Shown in pieces: positions 27,366 through 36,979 of a DNA stretch of 62,910 nt. This DNA is from Pseudomonas folii (GTDB taxonomy: Bacteria > Pseudomonadota > Gammaproteobacteria > Pseudomonadales > Pseudomonadaceae). The stretch lies in the NCBI RefSeq assembly GCF_014357575.1, contig NZ_JACONW010000013.1, forward strand, positions 1-62,910. The letters run 5' to 3'. A program made the translations under genes and the position numbers. Position 1 is the first letter of the stretch. Each line of letters opens with the position of its first letter. The notes under the pieces were generated by a model that was given only the letters and a program-made list of their open reading frames with translations, was not told the origin of the DNA and searched no databases.

Positions 27366-28250
27366 TCAAGCCTTGGTTCGTTGCTGCCACGCAGCAGCCA
27401 GCCCGCTCAGGCAGATGACGGCGATGCCCAGTTGCGCAGTCAACGAGGGCGCATGGCCAAACACCAGATAACCCAGCAGCCCCGCGAACACGATCTGGCA
27501 GTAGCTGAACGGGGCCAGCATCGCAGGCGCCGCATAACGAAAGGCCTGAGTCAGCAGCAAGTGAGCAACCATTCCGCACGCGCCCAGCGCCAGCATGAAC
27601 GGTAAATGCTTGAGTTCAGGCGCAGTCCAGAAAAATGGCAGGAGCGCGGTCATGACCAGGCTGTTGAAAAGCCCTGCGAAGAAGTTGCTGGTGGTCGGGC
27701 TGTCGTGCGCGCTGACCATGCGGGTAAGCAGCTGATAGGAGGCAAATAACGTGGCAGACCCCAGCGGTAGCAAGCTGGCTGGAGTAAACAGCTCTCCGCC
27801 GGGATGCACAATGATCAGCACGCCGGCGAAGCCTACAAGCACCGCGGCCCATTGCTTGCGCGTGACATGCTCCCCTAATAGCGGCACCGATAAGGCGGTA
27901 ATCAACAGGGGAGCAAGAAAGTTGACGGCGGTTGCTTCAGCCAACGGGATGTACATCAATCCGGTGGTGAACAACAAACTGGTCCCCAGCAGACACAGCG
28001 CGCGCATTATCTGCAGCTTCAGGCGTTTGGTGCGCAACACGCGCAGCCCTGCCGAAGGCATGAAAATACCGGCCATCAATAGCGTATGCACCACATAACG
28101 AACCCAGACGACCATGAAGATCGGGTAAAACCCGGACAGGTATTTGGAAATGGTGTCGTGACTTGAAAAAAGGAAAGTCGCCAGAACAATGAGCGCGATG
28201 CCCTTGAGTGGCTGATTGACGCCGGATAATGGCGTGCTGACGGTACTCAT
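27366..28250 (-). CDS. DMT superfamily (EamA) transporter
   Basis: A 294-residue inner-membrane protein with ten predicted helices arranged as two EamA repeats. The first half holds LIVLATFLFSSHDTISKYL and the second MVAHLLLTQAFRYAAPAMLAPFSYCQIVFAGLLGYLVFG. Such carriers export or import metabolites; the cargo is unknown. AAGGAA lies before the ATG. The aldehyde dehydrogenase gene is next on the same strand, which hints at a shared amine or semialdehyde context, but this is an inference. Confidence 0.85.
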   Translation of the reverse strand: MSTVSTPLSGVNQPLKGIALIVLATFLFSSHDTISKYLSGFYPIFMVVWVRYVVHTLLMAGIFMPSAGLRVLRTKRLKLQIMRALCLLGTSLLFTTGLMYIPLAEATAVNFLAPLLITALSVPLLGEHVTRKQWAAVLVGFAGVLIIVHPGGELFTPASLLPLGSATLFASYQLLTRMVSAHDSPTTSNFFAGLFNSLVMTALLPFFWTAPELKHLPFMLALGACGMVAHLLLTQAFRYAAPAMLAPFSYCQIVFAGLLGYLVFGHAPSLTAQLGIAVICLSGLAAAWQQRTKA

Positions 28251-28421
28251 CTAGTTTCCTTGGCATGGCAGAAAACAGTCGCCTATTCAGATGCCGAACG
28301 CCAGCGCATCCGATCTCCCTGAATAGCGTATGGAGGAAAGAATATAGAAGCTGCCCCGGTTATCCAAACAATGCCGAGGCTAATGACGAAATTAAATGAC
28401 TGGTCAGTCCAGTCGGGACAC

Positions 28422-28931
28422 TCAGGTCCAGATTCGCAACAGAGCGCCCTTCGCCCCGGAAAGAGGATCGCTTATCGGCAAAGGGACTTCGGAAATACGC
28501 TGCCGGGAAGCAATCAACGCCGCATGATCGGCACGCTGGATGTCGTACTGGCTCCGATTGGATGGATAGGCGCCCACGACCAGAAAGTCATCACTTTGCT
28601 CCAGACAACAGTGACCGGTGCCAGCAGGCAACACCAGGACATCTCCTGACGCTACCGTGACCTCCTGCCCGTATTCGCCACCAAGCTTGACCCTCGCCGC
28701 TCCACTGGCAACGCCGAGCACTTCATGGGCAGTGGAATGATAATGGTGATAATCAAAAATCACATCACGCCATAGCGCTGGCCAATGATTACCGGTGAAG
28801 AGTCGCTCGAACTCCGCCGCCATGTCCTCGCTTTCAAACGATATTCCCCGGTACACCAACACAGGTAGTCGACTGTTAGGGACTTCCCGGTCTCCTTCGA
28901 AAAACAATTGCTCGGGTGCACGTGAAACCAT
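28422..28931 (-). CDS. Cupin domain protein (YjlB-like)
   Basis: A 169-residue single-cupin protein. The metal-binding motif 1 is seen as DYHHYHSTAHEVLGVASG (HxH...E) around residue 60-77, and motif 2 as LVLPAGTGHCCL around 100-110. The build resembles the YjlB family of unknown role. AAGGAG lies eight bases before the ATG. The gene starts 66 bases after the bacteriophytochrome stop on the same strand, so it is likely its operon partner. Confidence 0.8.
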   Translation of the reverse strand: MVSRAPEQLFFEGDREVPNSRLPVLVYRGISFESEDMAAEFERLFTGNHWPALWRDVIFDYHHYHSTAHEVLGVASGAARVKLGGEYGQEVTVASGDVLVLPAGTGHCCLEQSDDFLVVGAYPSNRSQYDIQRADHAALIASRQRISEVPLPISDPLSGAKGALLRIWT

Positions 28932-28997
28932 GATGGCGGCTCCTTGCCTGATGGACTAATCCATGTCGACTCCTGCTGATCGCCGATATTGCCAGCG

Positions 28998-31256
28998 TCA
29001 GACAGGCGGACATGCTTGAGACGTAACCAGCGGCACCGTAAAGCTGAACTCACTGCCATGGCCCAGCTCACTGCGAACCCAAAGATCGCCGCCATGGGCT
29101 TTCACGATGCCCATCGAGATGTACAGCCCCAAGCCGGTACCACTGGGATTGCCTTGCCTGATTCGCCAATAGCGCTCAAAGACATGAGGCAGATGCTCAG
29201 GTGCAATCCCCGCCCCCGTATCAGTGACACTGAACCTGACGTAGCTACCCTCTTTCACAGCCTTGACCCCGACGCTGCCTTCCCTTGGAGTGAACTTGAT
29301 GGCATTGCCGACCAGATTGGACAACACCTGGAATAATCGCTCCGGGTCGGCTGAAATCTGCAGGTCCGGCTCGGAGACAAAGCTCAACTCGACAAATTTG
29401 TTCAGTGCCAATGGCGCAAGAAGAGAATAGCCCTCTTCAAAGATCTGGCTGACATCCATGCGCTGCGATGTGATGGAGTAACGACCTGCTTCGATCTTCG
29501 ACGTATCCAGCAAGTCCTCCAACAGATTAGTCATCCGCGTCGTCGCCCGCTGCATGGTGTCGATGGCGGAGTTGACACGTTTGGATGATGGGCCACTATC
29601 GGCGCCTATCAATCGCTGCATCATGCCGCACTGCATGACTATGACCGTCATTGGGCTGCGCAGGTCGTGGGAGACCACCGCTACCAGATCATCGCGCGCA
29701 CGAACCGCGTCCTGCTCTCGTGACACCTGACGAGCAAGATCCGCTTCCAGCGCTGAGCGCCGCAAATCGGCTGCGGCAAACAGGTCGCCTGCGCTCCAGC
29801 GATGCGCCTTGCCATCAACCTGTTCTTTCCAGATCTCGAAAGACTTGCGCGGCTGGAGTCGGCTACCCGCTTCGGTTTCCGAAAGCTCCATAGGCTTGCT
29901 GGGATCACCACTCCAATTGACACTCTCCTTGACCTCTGGACGAAACCACAGCACAGCATTGTCCACTGGTTTAGGTAGGGTGAAACTCAGCAGCCCACTG
30001 GCGACGTCCTGATATTCATGTGCATCGGGAAAGTCTGCACTCAGGCTGGACGACTCGTAGATGCCGACAGGCTGCTGTTTAACCCAGGCATACAGCGTCT
30101 GGATCTGCTCATCGCTCGGACAGGCACCCCACGTATGCAAGCGATCCTCTACCAATACCGCAATGCCCGATGCCCCGGTCAGCACCATCAACTGCTCAGG
30201 ACTTTGCGCCAACGCTTCCAACACGTCCTGCTGCGTTGCCAAGCGCATCGCCTGCACAAGCTCGGTGAGCATCACCTCTTTCTTCTGCCGCTGCCGGGCG
30301 ACCTCCGCTTCCTCAAGCGCGCTGATCTGCATCGACAACACCTGACCAATGGTCTGGCAAGCCGCGCGCAAGCCGTGCGGCACCAGCAGGGGCGTGCGAT
30401 TCCCACAACTGATCAAGCCCCACAGGCGATCGTCCTTGAGCAGCGAAATACTCATTGAAGACAGCACGCCCATGTTCTTCATGTATTGGCAATGAATCGG
30501 CGAAACACTGCGCAGCAACGAATGCGTCATATCCAGTGGCAGTAGCGTGTCCGGGCGCAGCAAGGGGACCAGCGGCACGGGCATGTAGCGAGCGTCGGGG
30601 ATGATCCGCAGCCAGTTGAGACGGTATAACTCCCGTGCCTGGCTCGGAATGTCGGACGCCGGGAAAAACAGGCCGTTGTAAGTGTCCATTCCCGGGCTGG
30701 AGGCCTCGGCAATCACCTGACCGTGTCCCTCTTCCTCAAAACGATAAATCAGCACCCGGTCATAGCCCGTCAACGCCTGAATCTCGCGGACACTTATTTC
30801 GTAGAGCTCTGCGAGGGATTTTGCGCCTTGCAGACGACGCAAGGTCCTGCCCAGGCCGCGATCCAGATGCTGCATGCTGGCCGAATTGAGTTCGCCGGGA
30901 TTTTCGATCTCCAGCATCAGCATTCCATCGTGACGATGCACGGTACAGTCCACCCACTTTCCGTCATAAGCCAACGTGAGTGGATTGACCTCATCCAGTG
31001 AGCTGGCAGCCAATGCATTGCGTACCTCCTGCGCCTGCTCAGTGCCCAATACGACGTCCAGATCCTGACCGACCAGCTCTGATGCGACACGGCCGAAAAG
31101 CACATCAGCATTGGCACTGAGTTGCTGCACAATCCAGGTACTCTCGTTGACAGCCACCAACACACCGTGAGGCTGAATAGCGCCCGGAATCTGGATAGGC
31201 TCATGATCACAGTTGGCCAGCAACCGATCAAAGACATCACCGTCGTCAACAATCAT
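28998..31256 (-). CDS. bphP: Bacteriophytochrome sensor histidine kinase (PAS-GAF-PHY-HisKA-HATPase)
   Basis: A 752-residue red/far-red light receptor that binds biliverdin. The start at 31256 is fixed by GGAGA seven bases upstream, which places the chromophore cysteine at residue 16 in NCDHEPIQIPGAIQPHG. The GAF domain has FFPASDIPSQARELY and the conserved histidine in SVSPIHCQYM; the PHY tongue motif is PRKSFEIWKE. The kinase has the phosphorylated histidine in VVSHDLRSPM, the N box LVGNAIKFTP, and G boxes DTGAGI and GTGLGL. No heme oxygenase gene (bphO) or response regulator lies beside it; a cupin gene follows. A second phytochrome is at 50008-52284. Confidence 0.93.
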   Translation of the reverse strand: MIVDDGDVFDRLLANCDHEPIQIPGAIQPHGVLVAVNESTWIVQQLSANADVLFGRVASELVGQDLDVVLGTEQAQEVRNALAASSLDEVNPLTLAYDGKWVDCTVHRHDGMLMLEIENPGELNSASMQHLDRGLGRTLRRLQGAKSLAELYEISVREIQALTGYDRVLIYRFEEEGHGQVIAEASSPGMDTYNGLFFPASDIPSQARELYRLNWLRIIPDARYMPVPLVPLLRPDTLLPLDMTHSLLRSVSPIHCQYMKNMGVLSSMSISLLKDDRLWGLISCGNRTPLLVPHGLRAACQTIGQVLSMQISALEEAEVARQRQKKEVMLTELVQAMRLATQQDVLEALAQSPEQLMVLTGASGIAVLVEDRLHTWGACPSDEQIQTLYAWVKQQPVGIYESSSLSADFPDAHEYQDVASGLLSFTLPKPVDNAVLWFRPEVKESVNWSGDPSKPMELSETEAGSRLQPRKSFEIWKEQVDGKAHRWSAGDLFAAADLRRSALEADLARQVSREQDAVRARDDLVAVVSHDLRSPMTVIVMQCGMMQRLIGADSGPSSKRVNSAIDTMQRATTRMTNLLEDLLDTSKIEAGRYSITSQRMDVSQIFEEGYSLLAPLALNKFVELSFVSEPDLQISADPERLFQVLSNLVGNAIKFTPREGSVGVKAVKEGSYVRFSVTDTGAGIAPEHLPHVFERYWRIRQGNPSGTGLGLYISMGIVKAHGGDLWVRSELGHGSEFSFTVPLVTSQACPPV

Positions 31257-31886
31257 CACAAAATCTCCGCTCGCCTCACACGCAAGCAATATGAACAAAG
31301 GTAGCAAATACGGCGCTATCGGCCTGCCTGGTCGTAATCTGAACGTTGTGTAGAGGTTAACGCTTTGCTCTTAATGATCACTGATCATCAAGCGGGCCCG
31401 ATGCGCCCTGCCCACCTGCACATGTCATTGGATACAGCGTTTAATTTTCAACGAATGTTTTGCCAATGGCGTGTAATTGCTGCAATACAGATCACAGTAA
31501 AATTTTTGCGAGGTCTCAACGATATACCCGCAAACCTGTGTGCTGGAGAGGAACACTTGACTGGACTGACCTTACGCTGCACCTGAAAAGCCGCGAAATG
31601 CCCGCATATGAGGGTGTTGACTGCCGTATGGAGAGATTTTCTTCGAACAAGAATCAGTGCTCGTAACCATGGCACACGAACGAGTTCAACGCACCGTTAT
31701 ATTTTTTAGTGCCGGCAAGCACGCTCGCTCAATCAAAACGCCGGACATTTTACAGCATCGAATTGACGCAGCGAATCATCCCAAGCGAATCTTTTTGATG
31801 CGCCAATTAACGGGCTCGATTTTCACTCACGATGAGCGCATCAGTCCGTGATGCATAATCAACCTGATGCGCTCACTGCAAAGCTG
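31257..31886. other. 630-base gap between gapN and the phytochrome gene
   Basis: It contains the phytochrome promoter region and the gapN 3' end. Frames of 60-75 codons on either strand (31365-31586, 31448-31675, 31657-31851) lack ribosome sites and resemble nothing. A 12-pair hairpin lies at 31833-31875. The region looks richer in A and T than the flanking genes. Nothing else is recognised. Confidence 0.5.
31833..31875 (-). terminator. Hairpin after gapN
   Basis: TGAGCGCATCAG and CTGATGCGCTCA are exact complements separated by 19 bases and begin 12 bases beyond the gapN stop on the minus strand. No T-run follows, so it is a possible terminator or RNA-stabilising hairpin. Confidence 0.5.
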
Positions 31887-33512
31887 TCAAAAAATATAGT
31901 CAGTGGTAAGGAAGCTGGACTCGCGATTGCGGATGATGTCGCTGATCAGCGCTTTGTTAGCGTCCTGAAATCTAGTCGCAACCAGGGTACGGATCGAGAA
32001 AACCCTGAGTGCATCGTGAACCGACAATGTACCTTCCGCGGAATTCTTGCGACCGTTGAAAGGAAACTGATCCGGTCCACGCTGGCACTGTGCGTTGATA
32101 TTAATGCGCCCCACCTGATTGGCGAAAGCATCTACCAACCGCCCAACCTGTGCCGAGTCATTACCAAAGAGGCTCAGTTGCTGACCGAAATCAGAGTCCA
32201 GTACGTAATCGATGACCGACTCAATATCCCGATACGGTACAACAGGCACAACCGGACCAAACTGTTCTTCGTGGTAAACCCGCATTGCCGACGTCACTGG
32301 ATACAGCACGGCCGGATAGAAAAATGTTTCATCAACCTGCCCGCCCCCCTCATTGACTACCCGCGCACCCTTGGTTACAGCGTCGTCCACCAATCCTTTC
32401 AGGTAGTCAGTTTTGCCGGGCTCAGGCAATGGAGTCAGCGATACACCTGGTTCCCACGGCATGCCTGCTTTCAACTGAGCAAGTTTCTGCTGGAATTTCT
32501 CCAGAAAGTCATCGACTACGCTCTCATGCACAAACAGAATCTTGAGCGCCGTGCAGCGCTGACCGTTGAAAGAAAGCGATCCGGTTATCGACTCATTTAC
32601 AGCGTTATCCAGATCAACATCTGGCAGCACGATGCCCGGATTCTTTGCATCCAGCCCCAACACAGCGCGTAAGCGGTGTGGCTTGGGGTGCAGTTTCTTG
32701 AGGTCACTGGCCGCTTTGTTGGTCCCGATGAACGCAAACACATCTATCTTGCCACTGGCCATCAGCGCACTGACCGTTTCTCTACCGCTGCCGTAGATCA
32801 CATTGATGACGCCCGCCGGAAAACTGTCCCGGAACGCTTCCAGCAATGGCCGAATCAGCAACACACCAAACTTGGCCGGTTTGAAGACCACGGTATTACC
32901 CATAATCAGAGCCGGAATGAGCGTGGTGAAGGTTTCATTCAGCGGATAATTGTAAGGCCCCATGCACAGTGTTACGCCTAAAGGAACACGGCGAATCTGA
33001 CCAAGTGTGTCCTGCTCCAGCTCAAAACGACTGGAGCGACGATCCAGCTCCTTAAGAGCATTGATGGTGTCAACGATGTAGTCGCAAGTACGGTCGAACT
33101 CCTTCTCGGAATCCTTGAGGTTCTTGCCAATCTCCCACATCAGCAGCTTGACCACCGCTTCACGCTGCTCGCGCATCCGCTTGAGAAATGCCTCGACGTG
33201 TCGGATGCGCTCGACCACCCGCATCGTCGGCCAAGCGCCCTGCCCTCGGTCATAAGCCTGAACCGCCGCCTCCAGCGCAGTCATCGCAGTGGCCGAGTCA
33301 AGCAACGGCGTACTGCCCAGAATCACCGACTGGATACCATCGACAGCACTGAGACACACCGGACTGCGCACCGGTGCCAGCGGCCCTTGCCACAGCTGCA
33401 ATGTACCGTTGACCAGGTACTCCCGCTGCTCGATGGCCTTGTCCGGACGATACTGCTCGGGGATTTGCTCAAGGGTGGGAAATAATGTTTCAAGACGATT
33501 GCTGGCAGTCAC
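31887..33512 (-). CDS. gapN: NADP-dependent glyceraldehyde-3-phosphate dehydrogenase, GapN type
   Basis: A 541-residue aldehyde dehydrogenase that would oxidise glyceraldehyde-3-phosphate straight to 3-phosphoglycerate with NADP, bypassing ATP formation in glycolysis. The nucleotide site has CMGPYNYPLNETFT, the catalytic cysteine is in FNGQRCTALK, and EEQFGPVVPVVPY is conserved. Where most aldehyde dehydrogenases have the ELGG general base, this one reads AVLGLDAKNPGIV. I chose GTG at 33512, eight bases after AGAGAGG, over a GTG at 33521. It is a single gene, with tRNA-Asn divergent upstream. The substrate is inferred from family resemblance. Confidence 0.8.
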   Translation of the reverse strand: MTASNRLETLFPTLEQIPEQYRPDKAIEQREYLVNGTLQLWQGPLAPVRSPVCLSAVDGIQSVILGSTPLLDSATAMTALEAAVQAYDRGQGAWPTMRVVERIRHVEAFLKRMREQREAVVKLLMWEIGKNLKDSEKEFDRTCDYIVDTINALKELDRRSSRFELEQDTLGQIRRVPLGVTLCMGPYNYPLNETFTTLIPALIMGNTVVFKPAKFGVLLIRPLLEAFRDSFPAGVINVIYGSGRETVSALMASGKIDVFAFIGTNKAASDLKKLHPKPHRLRAVLGLDAKNPGIVLPDVDLDNAVNESITGSLSFNGQRCTALKILFVHESVVDDFLEKFQQKLAQLKAGMPWEPGVSLTPLPEPGKTDYLKGLVDDAVTKGARVVNEGGGQVDETFFYPAVLYPVTSAMRVYHEEQFGPVVPVVPYRDIESVIDYVLDSDFGQQLSLFGNDSAQVGRLVDAFANQVGRININAQCQRGPDQFPFNGRKNSAEGTLSVHDALRVFSIRTLVATRFQDANKALISDIIRNRESSFLTTDYIF

Positions 33513-33671
33513 TTCTTTCACCTCTCTGAAGATCAGTCACAAGGAGCATGCCAACTACACTACGCCAAAGTCCCCCGCATTTGGAAACCAGACCCGCCAA
33601 CCTGCTGAATAGTAAAAATATTTTTGGCCCACGCTTGACTAATCCAATTGAAACAGTAACATAGCGCTCAT

Positions 33672-33747
<76 letters not shown>

Positions 33748-33764
33748 TATAGATACAAGCGATT

Positions 33765-33843
33765 GGGCGGTTTTTGTAAGGCTTCTTAGTTAAAATGGCT
33801 TCGGTCATTGAGAGCTGAAACCTGGCATAACCGCCCTTTTTCT
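33765..33843 (+). terminator. Long-looped inverted repeat with T-run after tRNA-Asn
   Basis: GGGCGGTT (33765-33772) and AACCGCCC (33829-33836) are exact complements 56 bases apart, and the second is followed by five T residues. It may be the tRNA transcript end or enclose a small structured RNA. Confidence 0.4.
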
Positions 33844-34239
33844 TGCCTGCAGAACTCTGAACAGCATTAACGATTCAGAGGCGAGCACAACGAAAATCTT
33901 TACCCCCTTCCAACCAAAGCTGACCTGGCAAGACTACGGCAGACGCAAATCCGGGCGCGCTCTTCGTTGACGCTGACATACCCACTCCTCCTTGCTGAAA
34001 CGGCCTTTACATGAATGCAGCCCGATGCAATTCAAAGGTAGGCCTGTTTAAAGCATGTATTTTTTGATTCAACCTTTGACGGCCTGGGTGGATCAATTCT
34101 GCTGACGCTAATTCTGCGGATATTGGAGGGCTTGGAAACCCGAATAGAGGGCGTTAACCTGACGATCCTGTGGATTCAATCCTGAGTGGTCAAATTCTCC
34201 TGATTTCTTGCCGCGCTCAAACCTGTGCCTGATGCGACG
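33844..34239. other. 396-base gap without a gene
   Basis: Two similar pieces, GTGGATCAATTCTGCTGACG near 34090 and GTGGTCAAATTCTCCTGATT near 34186, resemble each other and recall the ends of IS21-like elements, but no transposase frame is present. No coding frame with a ribosome site was seen. Confidence 0.4.
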
Positions 34240-34731
34240 ATGAATAAGTTTTCTCTAATTAGTTGTGCGCTTCTGCTTACTGGCTGCGTTGGTCACTACC
34301 AGCAACCGGCGCTGACAGCGCCTCACGCCACCCTTGATGCCAAGTGGGGCAACAACAACCTGATGTCCGGTGGCTTCCAGGCATACTGGGCTTATCACGA
34401 CGCCCATTGCCTGGACACAAAAGATACCGGCGTGCTGGGCCGTGTTTCACAGTCAGAGAGCGAAAAGAATCAATTTTTGGTAGAGCCTGACAGACGTATA
34501 TACCTCACCGCTCTTAGTACCGGAACCAAGCAGCGCGAGACCACCGACCCGTCGGCGATTCAAAGGAGTTGCATGAACATCAGTAGCTTCATCCCTGAAG
34601 CTGGAGCGACCTATCAGATTACCCACTCAGCGCCCAAGTCTGGTTGCTATTTGGAGGTGCTAGACATTAAGACCGGAAAGGCGCCTGCTTCGCTCGTCTT
34701 AGAGCCTATTACCAAGGAGTGCGGGCTGTAA
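34240..34731 (+). CDS. Hypothetical lipoprotein, 163 residues
   Basis: The signal peptide MNKFSLISCALLLTGC gives a lipobox LLTGC with the modified cysteine at residue 16. The mature part is not recognised; it contains LMSGGFQAYWAYHDAHCLD and four further cysteines, possibly forming disulfides in the periplasm. The start is the ATG at 34240; a GTG at 34225 is in frame but adds a non-signal extension. It is the first gene of the accessory block after tRNA-Asn. Confidence 0.7.
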   Translation: MNKFSLISCALLLTGCVGHYQQPALTAPHATLDAKWGNNNLMSGGFQAYWAYHDAHCLDTKDTGVLGRVSQSESEKNQFLVEPDRRIYLTALSTGTKQRETTDPSAIQRSCMNISSFIPEAGATYQITHSAPKSGCYLEVLDIKTGKAPASLVLEPITKECGL

Positions 34732-35000
34732 GGGATCGAGTAGCCTGCCGCCACTTTCGCGGTCGGGCCAAGCAGTGACAACTCATCGGATTAATACGGG
34801 AACTTAAGTCAATATCATCAAGTTTTCTGTAAGCGGATGGCGAACACCTATCGAACTCCGGCATTAAGGGCGGCGGTGTCCGAGAGTTTTTAAGCGGGAG
34901 CAAGCATCCTTATCACCAGGATGTCCATGCGCCAATGAAGCTCTTACTTAGATTAAGCGGGCACAATGTGCTCTTGCAAAGTCCGGTAAACCAACATCTC

Positions 35001-36032
35001 TCATTCTTCAAAAATCCCTTTCACCAACGCGAGCCCTAGCGTCTCGCGCCTCGCCTCAATCTCCTGATCAACCCCCCGCTTACCACTCACCAACCGCACA
35101 GCTTTCAACTCTGGCAACGGCTGATCAAGCAAAGCCAGCAAATCCAACTCCGGCGTTTTATAAATCGACAACTTGCCCACCGGCACTTCACCCAACCCGT
35201 CAATCCGCCCAAGCGACTTGAGATTAGCCAAACGCAACCCCCGTAACCTGCTACACGACCCCAAAACCAGCTCACCCAAGTGCGGCTGATCCTCAATCTC
35301 CAACACCTCAAGACTGGGAAAGCGTCCAAGCTCCAGCGCTTGCAACCCGCGCACCCGGAGCAGGCTCAAGTGCGTAACGCTGTCACTGAACAACTCCGGC
35401 ATCGCCTCACGGCTGCCAAAACCGATTGAAAGAGTCTCCAAACCGGATAACCTCGAGATCACCTCAAACGTGGTAGTGGCCGGCTGTCGGTACAGGCTGA
35501 GTTCGGTCAGCCCAGTAAGCGCTTCCAGCGGCTTCAGCCCCTGGGTTTTTGCATTCAGGTGGAGCACCCGCAGGTGGGGCAGGCGGCTGACCGAAGCGAG
35601 GTCCAGCTTTGGCCCCACTTCCTGGAAAACCCGCAGCATGGTCAGGTTTTGCAGGTTGCTCAAGGCCAATATCGGGTTCAGGTCAAGCTTGTCCACGCCA
35701 AGCGCCAGACTGCCCAGGTACGCAAGGCTTGCCAGCGTCTCAAGCCGTTCGGCGTGATAGAGGCAATCGAGGGTCAAGGTCTGCACGTTAGGCAGGGCTT
35801 CGAGTGTGCGACCGTCGAAGGGCTGGTCGGCGGCGTAGTGCCCGTAGAAGCGCACGTCGAGGCGATGGCCGTGTTGTGCGCACAAGGCATCCAGCGCTGC
35901 CAATATCGGTGCCGGGTATTGCTCGGGCGCCAAGAACTGCACCACGACGTGTTCGTCACTGTTGCCGAGCAGTTCGGCCACGGTGGTTTGCAGGTCGTGC
36001 AACGAAGGTGAGTGGATACGTTGGGGCAACAT
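35001..36032 (-). CDS. Leucine-rich-repeat protein, 343 residues
   Basis: Cytoplasmic, no signal peptide. A short N-terminal part with VVVQFLAPEQYPAPILAALD is followed from about residue 80 to 320 by about ten irregular leucine-rich repeats of 20-24 residues, such as LPHLRVLHLNAKTQGLKPLE, LTGLTELSLYRQ and FPSLEVLEIEDQPHLGEL. AAGG lies seven bases before the ATG at 36032; the open frame continues upstream without a site. It would form a curved solenoid for binding another protein; in a block of immunity-like genes a protective binding role is possible. Function unknown. Confidence 0.75.
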   Translation of the reverse strand: MLPQRIHSPSLHDLQTTVAELLGNSDEHVVVQFLAPEQYPAPILAALDALCAQHGHRLDVRFYGHYAADQPFDGRTLEALPNVQTLTLDCLYHAERLETLASLAYLGSLALGVDKLDLNPILALSNLQNLTMLRVFQEVGPKLDLASVSRLPHLRVLHLNAKTQGLKPLEALTGLTELSLYRQPATTTFEVISRLSGLETLSIGFGSREAMPELFSDSVTHLSLLRVRGLQALELGRFPSLEVLEIEDQPHLGELVLGSCSRLRGLRLANLKSLGRIDGLGEVPVGKLSIYKTPELDLLALLDQPLPELKAVRLVSGKRGVDQEIEARRETLGLALVKGIFEE

Positions 36033-36211
36033 GGCGCAGCCTTGTGAGCAGAGAGTGAGGGTCGATGTTAGGTCACAACGTCGGTTTCGGCCATTCTGGA
36101 GCGGCTCGAATCCCCCCGTCGCGCGCCGTACTGGAGCACCTCGCCGGGTATCCATGTGGAGGCTGACCTGGCCGGCACGAGTCATCTATCAGTCTAAGCG
36201 CAGATACAGGT

Positions 36212-36643
36212 TCACAATTTGCCATGAACGCGCACGCTGTGCTTCACGACACCCCAGATCACCAGCTCGTCGCATTCCATCACGTGGCGTGGTGGGTATT
36301 TGCTGTTTTCCGAGGTAAGCATGCATGTGCTCTCACGCATATGCAGCCGCTTGCAGAGGGGTTCAGCATTGAGCGCTGCGATGACGATGTCGCCATGTTC
36401 CGCGTAAAGACTGCGATCTACGATCAGAAGATCCCCGGAGAAAATCCCCACCCCCTGCATGCTGTCCTCCTCAATTTTCACCATGTACAGATCGGGTGTC
36501 GGGACGTCGAACAATTCATCCAGTGAGATGTGCTTTTCGATGTGATCGGCAGCCAGCGACGGCAAGCCTGCAGATGCCTGAAAGGAATAAAGCGGGAGCT
36601 TTTCGCCCCCGGCCGATATGGGACCAAGGATGGTAATACTCAT
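36212..36643 (-). CDS. UmuD/RulA-like SOS self-cleaving peptidase (S24), orphan
   Basis: A 143-residue S24-family protein. UmuD is activated by RecA-stimulated self-cleavage and then joins UmuC as mutagenic DNA polymerase V. The expected cleavage site is Ala-Gly in QASAGLPS (about residue 26), the catalytic serine is in EEDSMQGVGIFSGD (about 61), and the catalytic lysine is in LNAEPLCKRL (about 98). A LexA box lies 24 bases before the ATG. No umuC/rulB gene follows: the next frame downstream is the LRR protein 180 bases away. It may be a remnant of a rulAB operon or a UmuD acting alone. Confidence 0.88.
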   Translation of the reverse strand: MSITILGPISAGGEKLPLYSFQASAGLPSLAADHIEKHISLDELFDVPTPDLYMVKIEEDSMQGVGIFSGDLLIVDRSLYAEHGDIVIAALNAEPLCKRLHMRESTCMLTSENSKYPPRHVMECDELVIWGVVKHSVRVHGKL

Positions 36644-36666
36644 TAGGCTGACCTTGCGAAGAATGA

Positions 36667-36682
36667 CTGTACATGCATACAG
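36667..36682. promoter_or_regulatory. LexA-binding SOS box
   Basis: CTGTACATGCATACAG on the plus strand (CTGTATGCATGTACAG on the minus strand) fits the gammaproteobacterial SOS consensus CTGT-N8-ACAG with an alternating T/A core. It lies just upstream of the UmuD-like gene, so DNA damage should induce that gene. Confidence 0.85.
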
Positions 36683-36979
36683 TTAACGATCTCGACGACG
36701 TGCAGTCAATCTCATGCGCAGCAAATTGCGACGGGTGACACCATAATGCGCGAGCCACATGCGTGGCAGCGCCCCGAATTCGGACGGTTATCAGGTCCGA
36801 TGGCGGTTGAAGATTACGAAGCCTTGATGATGTGGAACTGCACTCCTCGACTGTGCTCATAAATGCGCCGCCCATGGTTGGCTAGCTAGGGGTCATGGAG
36901 CACTTGCGGTACAAGGGGATTGCCAGACAGGGCTGGCAAGGTACAAACAGAGTCGGTATTTGTTGATGTCAGGGTGTTT

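Noticed and set aside
34085..34215. Possible IS21-like end sequences
   Set aside because: Two similar 20-base pieces only; no transposase fragment and no target duplication.
36516..36875. 119-codon minus-strand frame overlapping the SOS box and the UmuD-like gene
   Set aside because: It overlaps a strongly supported gene in another frame and has no ribosome site.
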